Assembly (NCBI GenBank): GCA_034428635.1
Contig: DAOUHR010000156.1
Coordinates: forward strand, 1 to 64,000
Direction of reading: 5' to 3'
DNA: 64,000 nt
From: Bin22 sp034428635
GTDB lineage: Bacteria; Chloroflexota; Dehalococcoidia; Lucifugimonadales; UBA3495
The notes beneath the pieces are model-generated. The model did no database searches and had not been told where the DNA came from. It was given only the letters and a program-made list of their open reading frames with translations. Shown in pieces: positions 23,801 through 31,904 of this stretch (position 1 is the stretch's first letter; each line of letters begins with the position of its first letter). The position numbers and the translations under genes are program-made.

Positions 23801-23962
23801 GGGCTGTCGTCAAATTGGTCCTTCCTGCCGGTTGGGTATCGGGTGTAAGCAGGCGATATACCAGAGTCCTGGTATATCGTTGCGCATATCACCCTTTCTT
23901 TCGACGGCTCTGGATTCCGGCTTTCGCCGGAATGACGAATCTCGGCTTTTGACGACACCCCT
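23800..23962. mobile_element. MITE, family 1, copy 1 (163 bp)
   Basis: Terminal inverted repeats read GGGGCTGTCGTCAAA at the left and, from the right end inward, AGGGGTGTCGTCAAA. TA dinucleotides flank both ends (23798-23799, 23963-23964), as in IS630/Tc1-mariner transposition. Inside are the palindrome GATATACCAG...CTGGTATATC and a G-GATTCCGGC/GCCGGAAT hairpin. No coding capacity. A 163-bp copy in the opposite direction lies at 42642-42804. Confidence 0.88.
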
Positions 23963-23988
23963 TAGGCAAGGACCCAATAGAAAGGAAA

Positions 23989-24012
23989 GGGGGAGAACTC
24001 AGGTTCTCCCCC
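23989..24012. terminator. Terminator of the gamma-glutamyltransferase gene
   Basis: GGGGGAGAAC (23989-23998) and GTTCTCCCCC (24003-24012) form a perfect 10-bp stem with a TCAG loop; on the minus strand a T-rich tail (TTTCCTTTCT) follows. Confidence 0.8.
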
Positions 24013-24038
24013 AAGAACTCTCGCCTGGTAGTTTCACG

Positions 24039-25664
24039 TCACCAAGCCGCAGCGTGGCCGTCCCCCCTTGGGTCGGAGGCCCCCTTCAGCACTCCCGTCT
24101 GAGGATCCCTGATTATCAATTGCACGATCCCGTCGGTAGTTCCCTGCTGCCGGCGCACCACCTTGTGCCCCAGCTCTTCCAGGTCCCTGCCTACCGACTC
24201 AGGCATTCCGGCCTCGATTCTCAGTTCAAAGGGCGTCTTGATGCTGGCCGGGTCGGTGCCGGGGAAGCTCCACCAGCGGGGCGCTTCCACCGCCGCCTGC
24301 GGGTCCATATCGTAATTAATCAGGTTGGCCAAAACCTGCAGGCCGCACTGGGGCTGATAATCCCCGCCCGGCGTGCCGCCGACGATGACGGGTTCTCCGT
24401 CCCTGAAGGCCATGTAGCAGTTCAGGGTGTGCATCGTACGCTTGCCCGGCTCAATGACGTTGGGGTGGCCAGGTTGCAGGCTGAACCCGCGCCCGCCCCG
24501 GTTGTTGAACAGAACGCCCGTCCCGTCCGCTACAAACCCGGAGCCGAACCCGTTGGACAGGCTGTGAATCCATGAAACGCAGTTGCCCGCCCCGTCCGCC
24601 ACGCAGAAGTAGGTAGTGTTGCCATCGCCGTCTTCGGCAAAAGCCGCCGCGCCGTTGTTGGCCCGGGCAGCATCTATCTCCGGCCGGCGGCGGGCAGCGT
24701 ATTCCTTGGAGATTAATTCCTGAAGCGGCCACTCCACGAAACGGGGATCGCCGGCCAAACGGTTGCGGTCGCCATAGGCAATCTTTTTCGCTTCCGTCAT
24801 CAGATGTATGGACTGCGCCGAATTGTGGCCCAGATCGCTTAGGTCAAAGTCTTCCACCAGGTTCAACATTTCCAGCAGCAGGAAGCCCTGCGTTGGGGGC
24901 TGGGTCTGGTACACCGTGTAGCCATGATAACTGGTGGAAATGGGGTCATAGACGTCCAGACGGTGGTCGGCGAAGTCCGATTCGGTGAACAGGCCGCCGG
25001 CTTTGCGTAGTTCCTTGACCATGCGGCGGGCCAGATCGCCCCGGTAGAACTCGTCGGCGCCGCCTTGGGCCACCTGCTGCAGGCTGCGGGACAAGTCCGG
25101 GTTGGCCAGAATTTCGCCCTCGGCCTTCATTCCGCCGTTGGAAGAATAGATGGCGGCGCTGGCGGGAAACTGGGACAGCTTCCCAATAGAGGCGGCAAAG
25201 CTGCGCCCAATGCGGGGTGACACCGGGAATCCCTCTTCGGCGTACCCGATTGCCCTCTCCAGCAGAGTAGGGAAGGGCATGGAGCAGAACCGGCGGTGCA
25301 TCTCCTCCCACGCGGCAACTTCGCCTGGTACAGAAATGGCGTGGGGGCCTTCCAGCGGCATTTCCTCGTAGCCCCGAGAGCGGTAGTAGTCTGCCGTTGC
25401 CCCGGTGGGGGCCGTACCGCTGCTGTTGATGCCGGTCAACTGCCCAGTGGCGGCCTCGTAGGCCAGGATGAAGGAATCGCCGCCCATGCCGCACAGGGGC
25501 ACCAGGGTTACTGCCTCGGTAGCGGCCACCGCCAGCGCGGCGTCAAAGGCGTTCCCGCCCTCATGCATAATCTGGATTCCCGCCGACGCCGCCAGGGGCG
25601 AGTTGGAACAGACAATGCCCCGGCTGCCGTACACCAGACTCCTGGAGAGGTTTCCATTAGCCAT
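24039..25664 (-). CDS. Gamma-glutamyltransferase family protein
   Basis: A 541-residue N-terminal-nucleophile hydrolase. The N-terminal half is the large subunit (M-H-E-G-G-N-A-F-D-A-A-L-A-V-A, M-G-G-D-S-F-I-L). The autocleavage and nucleophile Thr sits in D-G-N-T-T-Y-F-C-V-A-D-G-A-G-N; substrate contacts include the later G-G-T-P-G-G-D motif. No signal peptide is evident, unlike secreted GGTs, so it may be a cytoplasmic member acting on gamma-glutamyl or acyl amides. The ATG at 25664 has GGGAGGC directly upstream; the frame extends 6 codons further without support. It follows a CMD gene 82 bases upstream on the same strand. Confidence 0.9.
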   Translation of the reverse strand: MANGNLSRSLVYGSRGIVCSNSPLAASAGIQIMHEGGNAFDAALAVAATEAVTLVPLCGMGGDSFILAYEAATGQLTGINSSGTAPTGATADYYRSRGYEEMPLEGPHAISVPGEVAAWEEMHRRFCSMPFPTLLERAIGYAEEGFPVSPRIGRSFAASIGKLSQFPASAAIYSSNGGMKAEGEILANPDLSRSLQQVAQGGADEFYRGDLARRMVKELRKAGGLFTESDFADHRLDVYDPISTSYHGYTVYQTQPPTQGFLLLEMLNLVEDFDLSDLGHNSAQSIHLMTEAKKIAYGDRNRLAGDPRFVEWPLQELISKEYAARRRPEIDAARANNGAAAFAEDGDGNTTYFCVADGAGNCVSWIHSLSNGFGSGFVADGTGVLFNNRGGRGFSLQPGHPNVIEPGKRTMHTLNCYMAFRDGEPVIVGGTPGGDYQPQCGLQVLANLINYDMDPQAAVEAPRWWSFPGTDPASIKTPFELRIEAGMPESVGRDLEELGHKVVRRQQGTTDGIVQLIIRDPQTGVLKGASDPRGDGHAAAW

Positions 25665-25746
25665 ACTGCCTCCCTTTCGCACGCCTCGACGGGGCGCCGC
25701 AGTTTCAAAATCCTGGGGACCGGGGTTACTTCTGAAGAGATGGTTG

Positions 25747-26055
25747 CTAGTCTTCCTTGAAGGCGTTGCAGGCAGTAGTCAGGGCCGCAGTGCCGCCCAT
25801 GACGAAGGCCACACCCACCGTCTCGGCAATCTCCTCTTCCGTTGCGCCCACGGCACGGGCCCGGTTGGCGATGTTCCTGACACCGTCCGGGTGGGCCATT
25901 ATGGCGTCGCACAGCATGGTCATCAGCACCTTCACCTTCAGGGGGAGGGCGCCGTCCGTAAGGACGTGGTTCCTCACGTCCATAATTTCCTTGTACAGTT
26001 CCGGCGAGTGGCTTTCCAGCTTGGCTTGCCACGCGCCAGGATTGGGTAGGGTCAT
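25747..26055 (-). CDS. Carboxymuconolactone decarboxylase-like small protein
   Basis: A 102-residue all-helical protein of the CMD/AhpD family. The helix pattern L-P-L-K-V-K-V-L-M-T-M-L-C-D-A-I-M-A-H-P-D-G, then A-V-G-A-T-E-E-E-I-A-E-T-V-G-V-A matches, but the CxxCxxxH redox motif of AhpD-type members is absent (L and A replace the two Cys; only the His remains), so a peroxidase role is unlikely. It sits between the amidase and GGT genes on the same strand. SD GGAGAAAG precedes the ATG at 26055. Confidence 0.75.
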   Translation of the reverse strand: MTLPNPGAWQAKLESHSPELYKEIMDVRNHVLTDGALPLKVKVLMTMLCDAIMAHPDGVRNIANRARAVGATEEEIAETVGVAFVMGGTAALTTACNAFKED

Positions 26056-26100
26056 AGCTCTTTCTCCGTTTAATAAATGCGCAAGTTTGTAGCCATGAGC

Positions 26101-27525
26101 TTAAATGGGCGGCTTGCGATTGTGCCAGGGAGTGGCCTGCTCGTAGGCGTAGGCCACGTTGAAAACGGTAGCCTCGGCAAAGGGCCTCCCGGCGATTTGC
26201 AGCGCCAGCGGCAGTGCCCCGTCTCCCCCGGACGTGTAGCCGCACGGAATGGACAGAGCCGGTGCCCCGCTCAGGCTGTAGGGCCCGCGGTAGCTCCCCT
26301 CCACCAGGGCCCGGGCCGCTTCTTCCTTGCTGGCCACGCCGGTAGTGAAGTCCAGCTTTCCCGCCGGACCTGACGACGTGGGCTGGACCAGCACGTCCAC
26401 TTCATCCAGCAGGTCCAGCACCTGCCGCCGCACAATGGCCCGCAGCTTCTGGGCCTTGTAGTACACCTGGCCCGGTATCAAGTTGCCAGTCATAAAGGCG
26501 ATTCGCGTGTTGACGTGGTAGTCCTCGGGCCTCTCACGCAGCCATTCCGGGCGCAGGCTGACCCGCTCGGTATGAGTTATGGTGCGGACAATAGCGCCGG
26601 TTTGATGGGCCAGGGGCAGGGAGACTTCGCGCACTTCCGCGCCCAGTTCCGCCAGCACCTGGATTGCAGCTTCAACCGCCTCCCGGGATTGCGAGTCCAG
26701 GCCCAGGGCCGGGTCCATCAACTCCTTGACCACGCCCACCTTCAGGCCCCGGATATTCCCCGTCAGGGCAGCCTGGTAGTCAGGCACCGGAACCCTGCCC
26801 GTGTACGGATCGTTGGGGTCATAGCCGGCAATCGCACCTATGGTGGCGGCGCAGTCGGTGACCGTTCGGGAAATAGGACCAATGGTGTCTACCGACCAGC
26901 AGGCGCCGTCGACGCCATAGCGGCTTACCCTGCCCCAGGTGGGACGGATTCCCACCAGGCCGCAGTTGGCGGCCGGTCCGCGAATGGACCCGCCGGTGTC
27001 CTCGCCCAGCGAAGTGGCGCACAGGAATCCCGCAGTGGCCGCCCCCGAGCCGGTGCTGGAGGTGCCGGGGTTGCGTTCCAGGTCCCAGGGATTGTGGGCC
27101 GCGCCGTAGTAGGAGCTGATAGGGTCGCCCATTGCGAATTCGCTCATGTTCAGCTTGCCCAGGATAACCGCCCCGGCCCGGCGCAAGTTGGTCACCACCG
27201 TTGCGTCGAAATCTGGCACAAAGTCATCCCGGATCTTTGAACCGTCGGAATTGCGGACTCCCTTGACATATATTTGGTCCTTCACGCCGACGGGTACCCC
27301 ATGCAGCGGGCCCCGATACTCGCCCCGGGCTATCTCCTCGCCGGCTTGCCGCGCTTCTTCTCTAGCCTGGTCAGCGCGGACGGTAATGTACGCATTCAGC
27401 TTGGTATCCACTTCTCCTATGCGGGCCAAGTAAGCTTCTACCGCCTCCAGGGGACTGATTTCCCTGTTTGCAATATGCCCGCCCAACTCTGTGGCGGACA
27501 GGTAGGGAATTTCGTTAGGACTCAT
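26101..27525 (-). CDS. Amidase (amidase-signature family)
   Basis: A 474-residue amidase-signature hydrolase. The Ser-cisSer-Lys set is visible: Lys in G-V-K-D-Q-I near residue 81, cis-Ser in the S-S-T-G-S-G-A-A loop and the nucleophile Ser in D-T-G-G-S-I-R-G-P-A. It hydrolyses a carboxylic amide; it is closest in pattern to amidases and to GatA, but the presence of only a short GatC-like neighbour and no gatB makes a stand-alone amidase more likely. Its start overlaps the end of that neighbour by 11 bases. The CMD gene follows 46 bases later on the same strand. Confidence 0.9.
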   Translation of the reverse strand: MSPNEIPYLSATELGGHIANREISPLEAVEAYLARIGEVDTKLNAYITVRADQAREEARQAGEEIARGEYRGPLHGVPVGVKDQIYVKGVRNSDGSKIRDDFVPDFDATVVTNLRRAGAVILGKLNMSEFAMGDPISSYYGAAHNPWDLERNPGTSSTGSGAATAGFLCATSLGEDTGGSIRGPAANCGLVGIRPTWGRVSRYGVDGACWSVDTIGPISRTVTDCAATIGAIAGYDPNDPYTGRVPVPDYQAALTGNIRGLKVGVVKELMDPALGLDSQSREAVEAAIQVLAELGAEVREVSLPLAHQTGAIVRTITHTERVSLRPEWLRERPEDYHVNTRIAFMTGNLIPGQVYYKAQKLRAIVRRQVLDLLDEVDVLVQPTSSGPAGKLDFTTGVASKEEAARALVEGSYRGPYSLSGAPALSIPCGYTSGGDGALPLALQIAGRPFAEATVFNVAYAYEQATPWHNRKPPI

Positions 27526-27721
27526 CCTGGGCCTCCGGGCTGGGAAGAATCAGGGGCAGGGGTTCAACGCTGTTGACGCCGGGAACGTCGATACTCGCCA
27601 TGGCTTCCAGTATGGCGTTAAGCCCATAGCCGACCTGGGTCAGTTCCGGTTCCTGGATGTCCAGCCCCACTGACCTTCCCAGGGCATGTATCTCTTCGTT
27701 GGACAGGTCCGGCATGTGCAC
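27515..27721 (-). CDS. GatC/AtzG-like small subunit
   Basis: A 68-residue protein resembling the N-terminal two helices of GatC and the DUF4089/AtzG small subunit that accompanies amidases: L-S-N-E-E-I-H-A-L-G-R-S-V-G-L, then L-N-A-I-L-E-A-M-A-S-I-D-V-P-G-V. The end P-L-P-L-I-L-P corresponds to the GatC segment that wraps around GatA. Overlap with the amidase start points to a tight two-gene unit. The ATG at 27721 or the Met two codons later may start it. By analogy it stabilises the amidase. Confidence 0.7.
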   Translation of the reverse strand: MHMPDLSNEEIHALGRSVGLDIQEPELTQVGYGLNAILEAMASIDVPGVNSVEPLPLILPSPEAQDES

Positions 27722-27941
27722 CTCCCGTCAATTCGCCAAAAGGCTGGTCTATCAAGTACGGCAATGGTAACATACGCCGGAACTTTTGGGCGTACAGGTT
27801 GTTTCTATAGAGTCTCTTGCGGCAGGCGCCGGATACGACCAAGAGAACCTTTTGGACCTAGAAGGAGTCGGCGCAATCCATAACGGAAAGGAACAGCAAC
27901 GATATACTTGCCGTCGCTGCCCGAACTTTCGGAGGAATGCC

Positions 27942-28544
27942 TTGATTGACCAGGCCATTCGGCCAAGAAACTATCTTTCCCGCGTGCGGGGCGTGGCCCT
28001 GCTGCCGGAAGAAAGAGTAGCGAGGGTCTTTTCGCTGGAAGAGGGCCTGCTGGATGAACCTTCCGGCAACGGACAGTTGCTGATTGCAACCACCCATCGG
28101 ATTCTATTTTTCAGGGACGACGGAAGGGCAAGGGAAGCCACCCTCCTCCCCGTGGAAGAACTTAAGGGGATAGTGGTCGACACCGCCCGCAAGGGCACCC
28201 TGTCTCCCATACGCGGCATATTGACCCTCGTGGCGGCCCTGGCCTTTTACCTGATGGTGGCTTATTGGATGGCTGGGCAGTTTGACGGACCGGGCCTACC
28301 CGGCATCAACATGGACTTCGTTCCCTTCATCCTGCTGGCCGGGGTGCTGGTGTGTGGCTGGCTCTACTGGAGGCACAACGTTCGGCGGGCCGGCGGGAAA
28401 GTTACCCTTCAGGGCTCCAACTGGAACCTGTCATTTGCCGTCCTGGGCGCGGAACGGATACCGGACATTGACGACGTGGTCGAATGCCTGTTCAGGTGCC
28501 GACAGGACCGCTGGGATGAACTACTGAAACCCCGGGCCCTGTAA
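27942..28544 (+). CDS. Membrane protein with PH-like domain
   Basis: A 200-residue protein. Residues 20-90 look like a bacterial pleckstrin-homology-like domain (Q-L-L-I-A-T-T-H-R-I-L-F-F-R-D-D-G, then L-P-V-E-E-L-K-G-I-V-V), followed by two membrane segments (about residues 97-117 and 128-147) and a second short beta stretch. The start TTG at 27942 has GGAGG 6 bases upstream, the best SD in the region; the open frame extends to a TTG at 27786 without coding character. The gap 27722-27941 holds nothing else I can name. Function is unknown; PH-like domains of this type often sense lipids or stress. Confidence 0.65.
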   Translation: MIDQAIRPRNYLSRVRGVALLPEERVARVFSLEEGLLDEPSGNGQLLIATTHRILFFRDDGRAREATLLPVEELKGIVVDTARKGTLSPIRGILTLVAALAFYLMVAYWMAGQFDGPGLPGINMDFVPFILLAGVLVCGWLYWRHNVRRAGGKVTLQGSNWNLSFAVLGAERIPDIDDVVECLFRCRQDRWDELLKPRAL

Positions 28545-28672
28545 AGCGGCCGCTCTGGGTTACGGCTTTTGTAGAATCGCGCTGAACTTGTCCAGGCGTA
28601 ATTCGCTCATAGTTCGATGAACTCACCATGGACGGGTTCAAGCCCTGTTCACTTGGACCGCAACGCAGACCG

Positions 28673-29737
28673 CTAACCCAGTGGCAGCGCCGGGTCAATA
28701 TCCAGCTCCAGCCCGAACTCTTCGCCCCGGTCGTACTGGAAATAGGCGCAGGCCGCAATCATCGCGCCGTTGTCTGTGCATAGTACCGGCGGAGGAATTA
28801 TCACCGGCAGGGTGGACGCGCTGGTAATCTCTGCCCTCAGCCTGGCGTTGGCGGTCACTCCTCCGCCCAGGACTATTCCCCTGGCCTTGTAGCGGCGCGC
28901 CATTTCCAGGGTCTTGACCACCATCACTTCCACCACCGCCTCCTGGAAATTGGCGGCCATCTCCCCCACCTGCCGGTCAACCTTTTCCTGCAACTCCTTT
29001 GTTTTCTGCGCTTCCGGATCGCCCGGGTAAAGGCCCTCCGCTTGCGCCAGGTGAAGCAGTGCCGTCTTCACCCCGCTGAAGCTGAAGTCCAGTGTGTCTC
29101 GCATCCATGCGCGGGGCAGGGCAGGAAGCTCGGTTCCATCGTGGCCCTGCGATGCCTTCTGAATTTCGGGCCCGCCGGGAAAGCCCAGTCCCAATATTCG
29201 GGCCGCTTTGTCAAAGGCCTCGCCGGCCGCGTCGTCCCGCGTGCGACCCACCAGCCGGTACACGCCATGCCCCTCCATCAGTATCAGGTCGGTATGCCCG
29301 CCCGAAGCCACCAGGCAGGCGAGCGGAAAGCCCGGGTCATCTTCAGGGTGATCTTCATCTCCCCGCGACAACCACGAAGCGTAAATGTGGCCTTCCAGGT
29401 GGTTGACGCCGACCAGAGGTTTCCCCAGGGATAAGGACAGGGCTTTGGCCGTATTCAGTCCTGTAATCAGCGATCCAGCCAGCCCCGGGCCGTAGGTTGC
29501 CGCCACCACGTCAATTTCGGCAAGGTCAACGCCGCTGTCTGCCAGGGCCTTCTCCAATGCCGGCGCCATATCCCTGATATGCTGCCTGGACGCCACCTCC
29601 GGAACTACCCCTCCATAGGGAGCGTGAAGTTCCACCTGAGAAGATACAATGTTGGAAAGCAACCGCCGCCCGTCCTCCACCACTCCCACTGCGGTTTCAT
29701 CGCAGGAAGTCTCAATGCCCAGAACCCTCAGTCCCAT
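28673..29737 (-). CDS. tsaD: tRNA N6-adenosine threonylcarbamoyltransferase TsaD
   Basis: TsaD transfers threonylcarbamoyl to A37 of ANN-decoding tRNAs, with TsaB and TsaE. The 354-residue protein (family about 340) shows the ASKHA start M-G-L-R-V-L-G-I-E-T-S-C-D-E-T-A, the metal motif N-H-L-E-G-H near residue 111, A-S-G-G-H-T-D-L near 143 and G-G-G-V-T-A-N near 280. SD GAAGGAAAG precedes the ATG. It diverges from the CNNM gene over 248 bases. tsaB, tsaE and tsaC are not in the window. Confidence 0.96.
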   Translation of the reverse strand: MGLRVLGIETSCDETAVGVVEDGRRLLSNIVSSQVELHAPYGGVVPEVASRQHIRDMAPALEKALADSGVDLAEIDVVAATYGPGLAGSLITGLNTAKALSLSLGKPLVGVNHLEGHIYASWLSRGDEDHPEDDPGFPLACLVASGGHTDLILMEGHGVYRLVGRTRDDAAGEAFDKAARILGLGFPGGPEIQKASQGHDGTELPALPRAWMRDTLDFSFSGVKTALLHLAQAEGLYPGDPEAQKTKELQEKVDRQVGEMAANFQEAVVEVMVVKTLEMARRYKARGIVLGGGVTANARLRAEITSASTLPVIIPPPVLCTDNGAMIAACAYFQYDRGEEFGLELDIDPALPLG

Positions 29738-29875
29738 GGTCTTTCCTTCTGCAGTTTACTGGACTCATACCGGCCGGCGAAAAAACAGTCGTGTCTTCTC
29801 CAAAAGCCGGCCAAATAAAACGTCTATCAATGCGAATCCATCTCATACTAATTTCACCACTGGCAACGGTCAACT

Positions 29876-29904
29876 TTGCATTGAAATTGTCCCAATGCTA
29901 TCAT
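29876..29904 (+). promoter_or_regulatory. Promoter of the CNNM-domain gene
   Basis: TTGCAT (29876-29881) and TATCAT (29899-29904) are separated by 17 bases, 81 bases before the ATG at 29986, inside the divergent gap with tsaD. Confidence 0.45.
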
Positions 29905-29985
29905 CCATTCCATTGAGGCATTATCGCCTTTATCCAGGACACCAAACATAACCATCAAAGTTTCAGGAGGCCTAAGGGTTTCAAA

Positions 29986-31269
29986 ATGGAGTCAGAGGAT
30001 TTAGGCAAGTTAGCTCTCCTCGTCGTTTGCCTCGGTTTATCCGCATTCTTCTCCTCTTCGGAGACCGCCTTCATCGCCCTGTCCAGGGCCAGACTGCTTC
30101 ACCTCATCAGCATCGGCCGGCGCAACGCCAGGGTTGTGGAACGCCTGATATCCCATCCCGAAAGGCTGCTCGCCACGGTCCTGCTAAGCAATAACCTGGT
30201 AAACACCGCCGCTGCCTCCCTGGGTACCGCCATAGCCCTGAATATGATCGAAAACGAGGGTCTGGCGGTCATAGTCTCCACCGTGGGCGTAACCCTGCTT
30301 CTTCTCATTTTTAGCGAGACTTTACCCAAGACCGTGGCCTGGAACCGGGCGGAAATGCTGGCATTTGCCTACGCCAGACCTCTCACTATGGTGGAACTTG
30401 CCCTTTCCCCCGGCGTACGGGTACTCCAGGCCATCACCAACGCCTTTACCCGCATTATGGGCATCACCAACTCCACCGCAGAAGTCAGCGAGGGCGAAAT
30501 TCGCACCCTGATTGAAGTAGGGGCCCAGACTGGCGCAGTGGAACAGACCGAGGCAGAACTTCTCAACAAGGTCTTCAGGTTCGGCGACCAGAAGGTCCAG
30601 GAAATAATGACTCCCAGGACCGAGATTGTATGGGTGGAACAGGGCATGTCCCTGCAGAACTTCCTGGCTCTGTACGCCCAGTACAACCACACCCGCTTCC
30701 CAGTCTATGCTGGGGACACGGAGAACGTAGTTGGCATCCTCTCCAACAAGGATGTGCTTCTCGCCCTGGGAAGAGGCCAAATGGAGCTGGAAGACAGCGT
30801 TACTGATTTGCTGCGGGATGCCTACTTCGTTCCGGAAACCAAGACGGTAGCGGACACGTTCTCCGAAATGCAAGAGGGCGGTCACGGCCTGGTGCTAACA
30901 GTGGACGAGTTTGGCGGTATTGCCGGTTTGGTAACCCTGAAGCAAAACCTGTCCGTAATTGTCGGCCAGGTTGACGAAGAACGCGATGAGGAAGCCGAGG
31001 AGTTCTCGGAGATTGACGAAAACACCTATCGCCTTAACGCCAGCATGACCATCATCAGCGCCAACGAGCGTCTCAACCTGGACCTGCCGGAAGGCGACTA
31101 CCAGACGGTGGCGGGCTTCATATTGGACAGGCTGGGGTACATCCCCGAGGCCGGCGAAATTCTCGAGTACGGCAGCCTCAAGCTCACGGTCCGTTCCATG
31201 AACGGGGTGAGGATCGAGGAAGTCCTGGCGCAGCGGGTCCCAAGTCTTACCGCCGGAGAGACGCCGTGA
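29986..31269 (+). CDS. CNNM/CBS-domain membrane protein (hemolysin C/CorC family)
   Basis: A 427-residue inner membrane protein: a DUF21 (CNNM) transmembrane domain with about four hydrophobic segments (residues 5-135), two CBS domains (residues about 195-325, from V-Q-E-I-M-T-P-R-T-E-I-V-W-V) and the C-terminal CorC_HlyC domain (Y-R-L-N-A-S-M-T, then G-D-Y-Q-T-V-A-G-F-I-L). Bacterial homologs move magnesium or sodium/magnesium; older notes call them hemolysins. The start ATG has AGGAGG about 15 bases upstream, a rather long spacing. It overlaps the next gene by 4 bases (GTGA). Confidence 0.88.
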   Translation: MESEDLGKLALLVVCLGLSAFFSSSETAFIALSRARLLHLISIGRRNARVVERLISHPERLLATVLLSNNLVNTAAASLGTAIALNMIENEGLAVIVSTVGVTLLLLIFSETLPKTVAWNRAEMLAFAYARPLTMVELALSPGVRVLQAITNAFTRIMGITNSTAEVSEGEIRTLIEVGAQTGAVEQTEAELLNKVFRFGDQKVQEIMTPRTEIVWVEQGMSLQNFLALYAQYNHTRFPVYAGDTENVVGILSNKDVLLALGRGQMELEDSVTDLLRDAYFVPETKTVADTFSEMQEGGHGLVLTVDEFGGIAGLVTLKQNLSVIVGQVDEERDEEAEEFSEIDENTYRLNASMTIISANERLNLDLPEGDYQTVAGFILDRLGYIPEAGEILEYGSLKLTVRSMNGVRIEEVLAQRVPSLTAGETP

Positions 31270-31892
31270 AGTTCTACCTGGTCCGCCACGGGGAGACCGA
31301 ATGGAACAAACTGGGCCGCTTCCAGGGCCAGTACGACACCCTGTTGAACGACGCGGGCCTTGAACAGGCTAGGATTATCGGCCAGGCGGCCAGGGAGTGG
31401 GACTTAACCGCCGTCTATTCCAGTCCCCTGACTCGGACTATGCAAGTAGCCAACGAAGTGGGCGGGCCCCTGGGACTGCCCGTCAATGCCCGCGAAGGGT
31501 TGATGGAACTCGGCCTGGGAGAACTGGAAGGCGTGACCGGCGCGGAGATGCGCGCCGGTTGGCCGCAGGTGTACACTACCTGGAACAGCAGTCCGGAGCG
31601 CGTTGAGATGCCCGGGGGTGAGTCGCTGGCAACCCTCGAAGAACGGTCCTGGAAGGTCATCATCGAACTCCAGGAATCTCACGGCCCAGAGGACAACCTG
31701 GCCATAATTTCCCACAACTTCACGATACGGGCCATTTGCGGCAAGGTTCTGGGAATGCCTCTGGCCAATTTCCACCGACTGCGCCTGGCCCTGGGCTCCG
31801 TCAGCGTATTCCAAATAGATGCCAGGGGCCCGTGCATGCTCACCTACAACTCTACCTGCCACCTGCAGCGGCAGAATTCCCCCAGCGATTAG
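31266..31892 (+). CDS. Histidine phosphatase family protein (phosphoglycerate mutase-like)
   Basis: A 208-residue phosphatase of the branch-1 histidine phosphatases. The phospho-acceptor motif is L-V-R-H-G-E-T-E-W-N at the N-terminus (His9), and the second catalytic His lies in I-S-H-N-F-T-I-R near residue 155. Members include cobalamin-pathway alpha-ribazole phosphatase and 2,3-bisphosphoglycerate-dependent enzymes; the substrate cannot be fixed. The GTG start overlaps the CNNM stop, so the two are translated together. tilS follows 12 bases later in the same operon. Confidence 0.9.
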   Translation: MKFYLVRHGETEWNKLGRFQGQYDTLLNDAGLEQARIIGQAAREWDLTAVYSSPLTRTMQVANEVGGPLGLPVNAREGLMELGLGELEGVTGAEMRAGWPQVYTTWNSSPERVEMPGGESLATLEERSWKVIIELQESHGPEDNLAIISHNFTIRAICGKVLGMPLANFHRLRLALGSVSVFQIDARGPCMLTYNSTCHLQRQNSPSD

Positions 31893-31904
31893 CGGCCGGG
31901 AACG

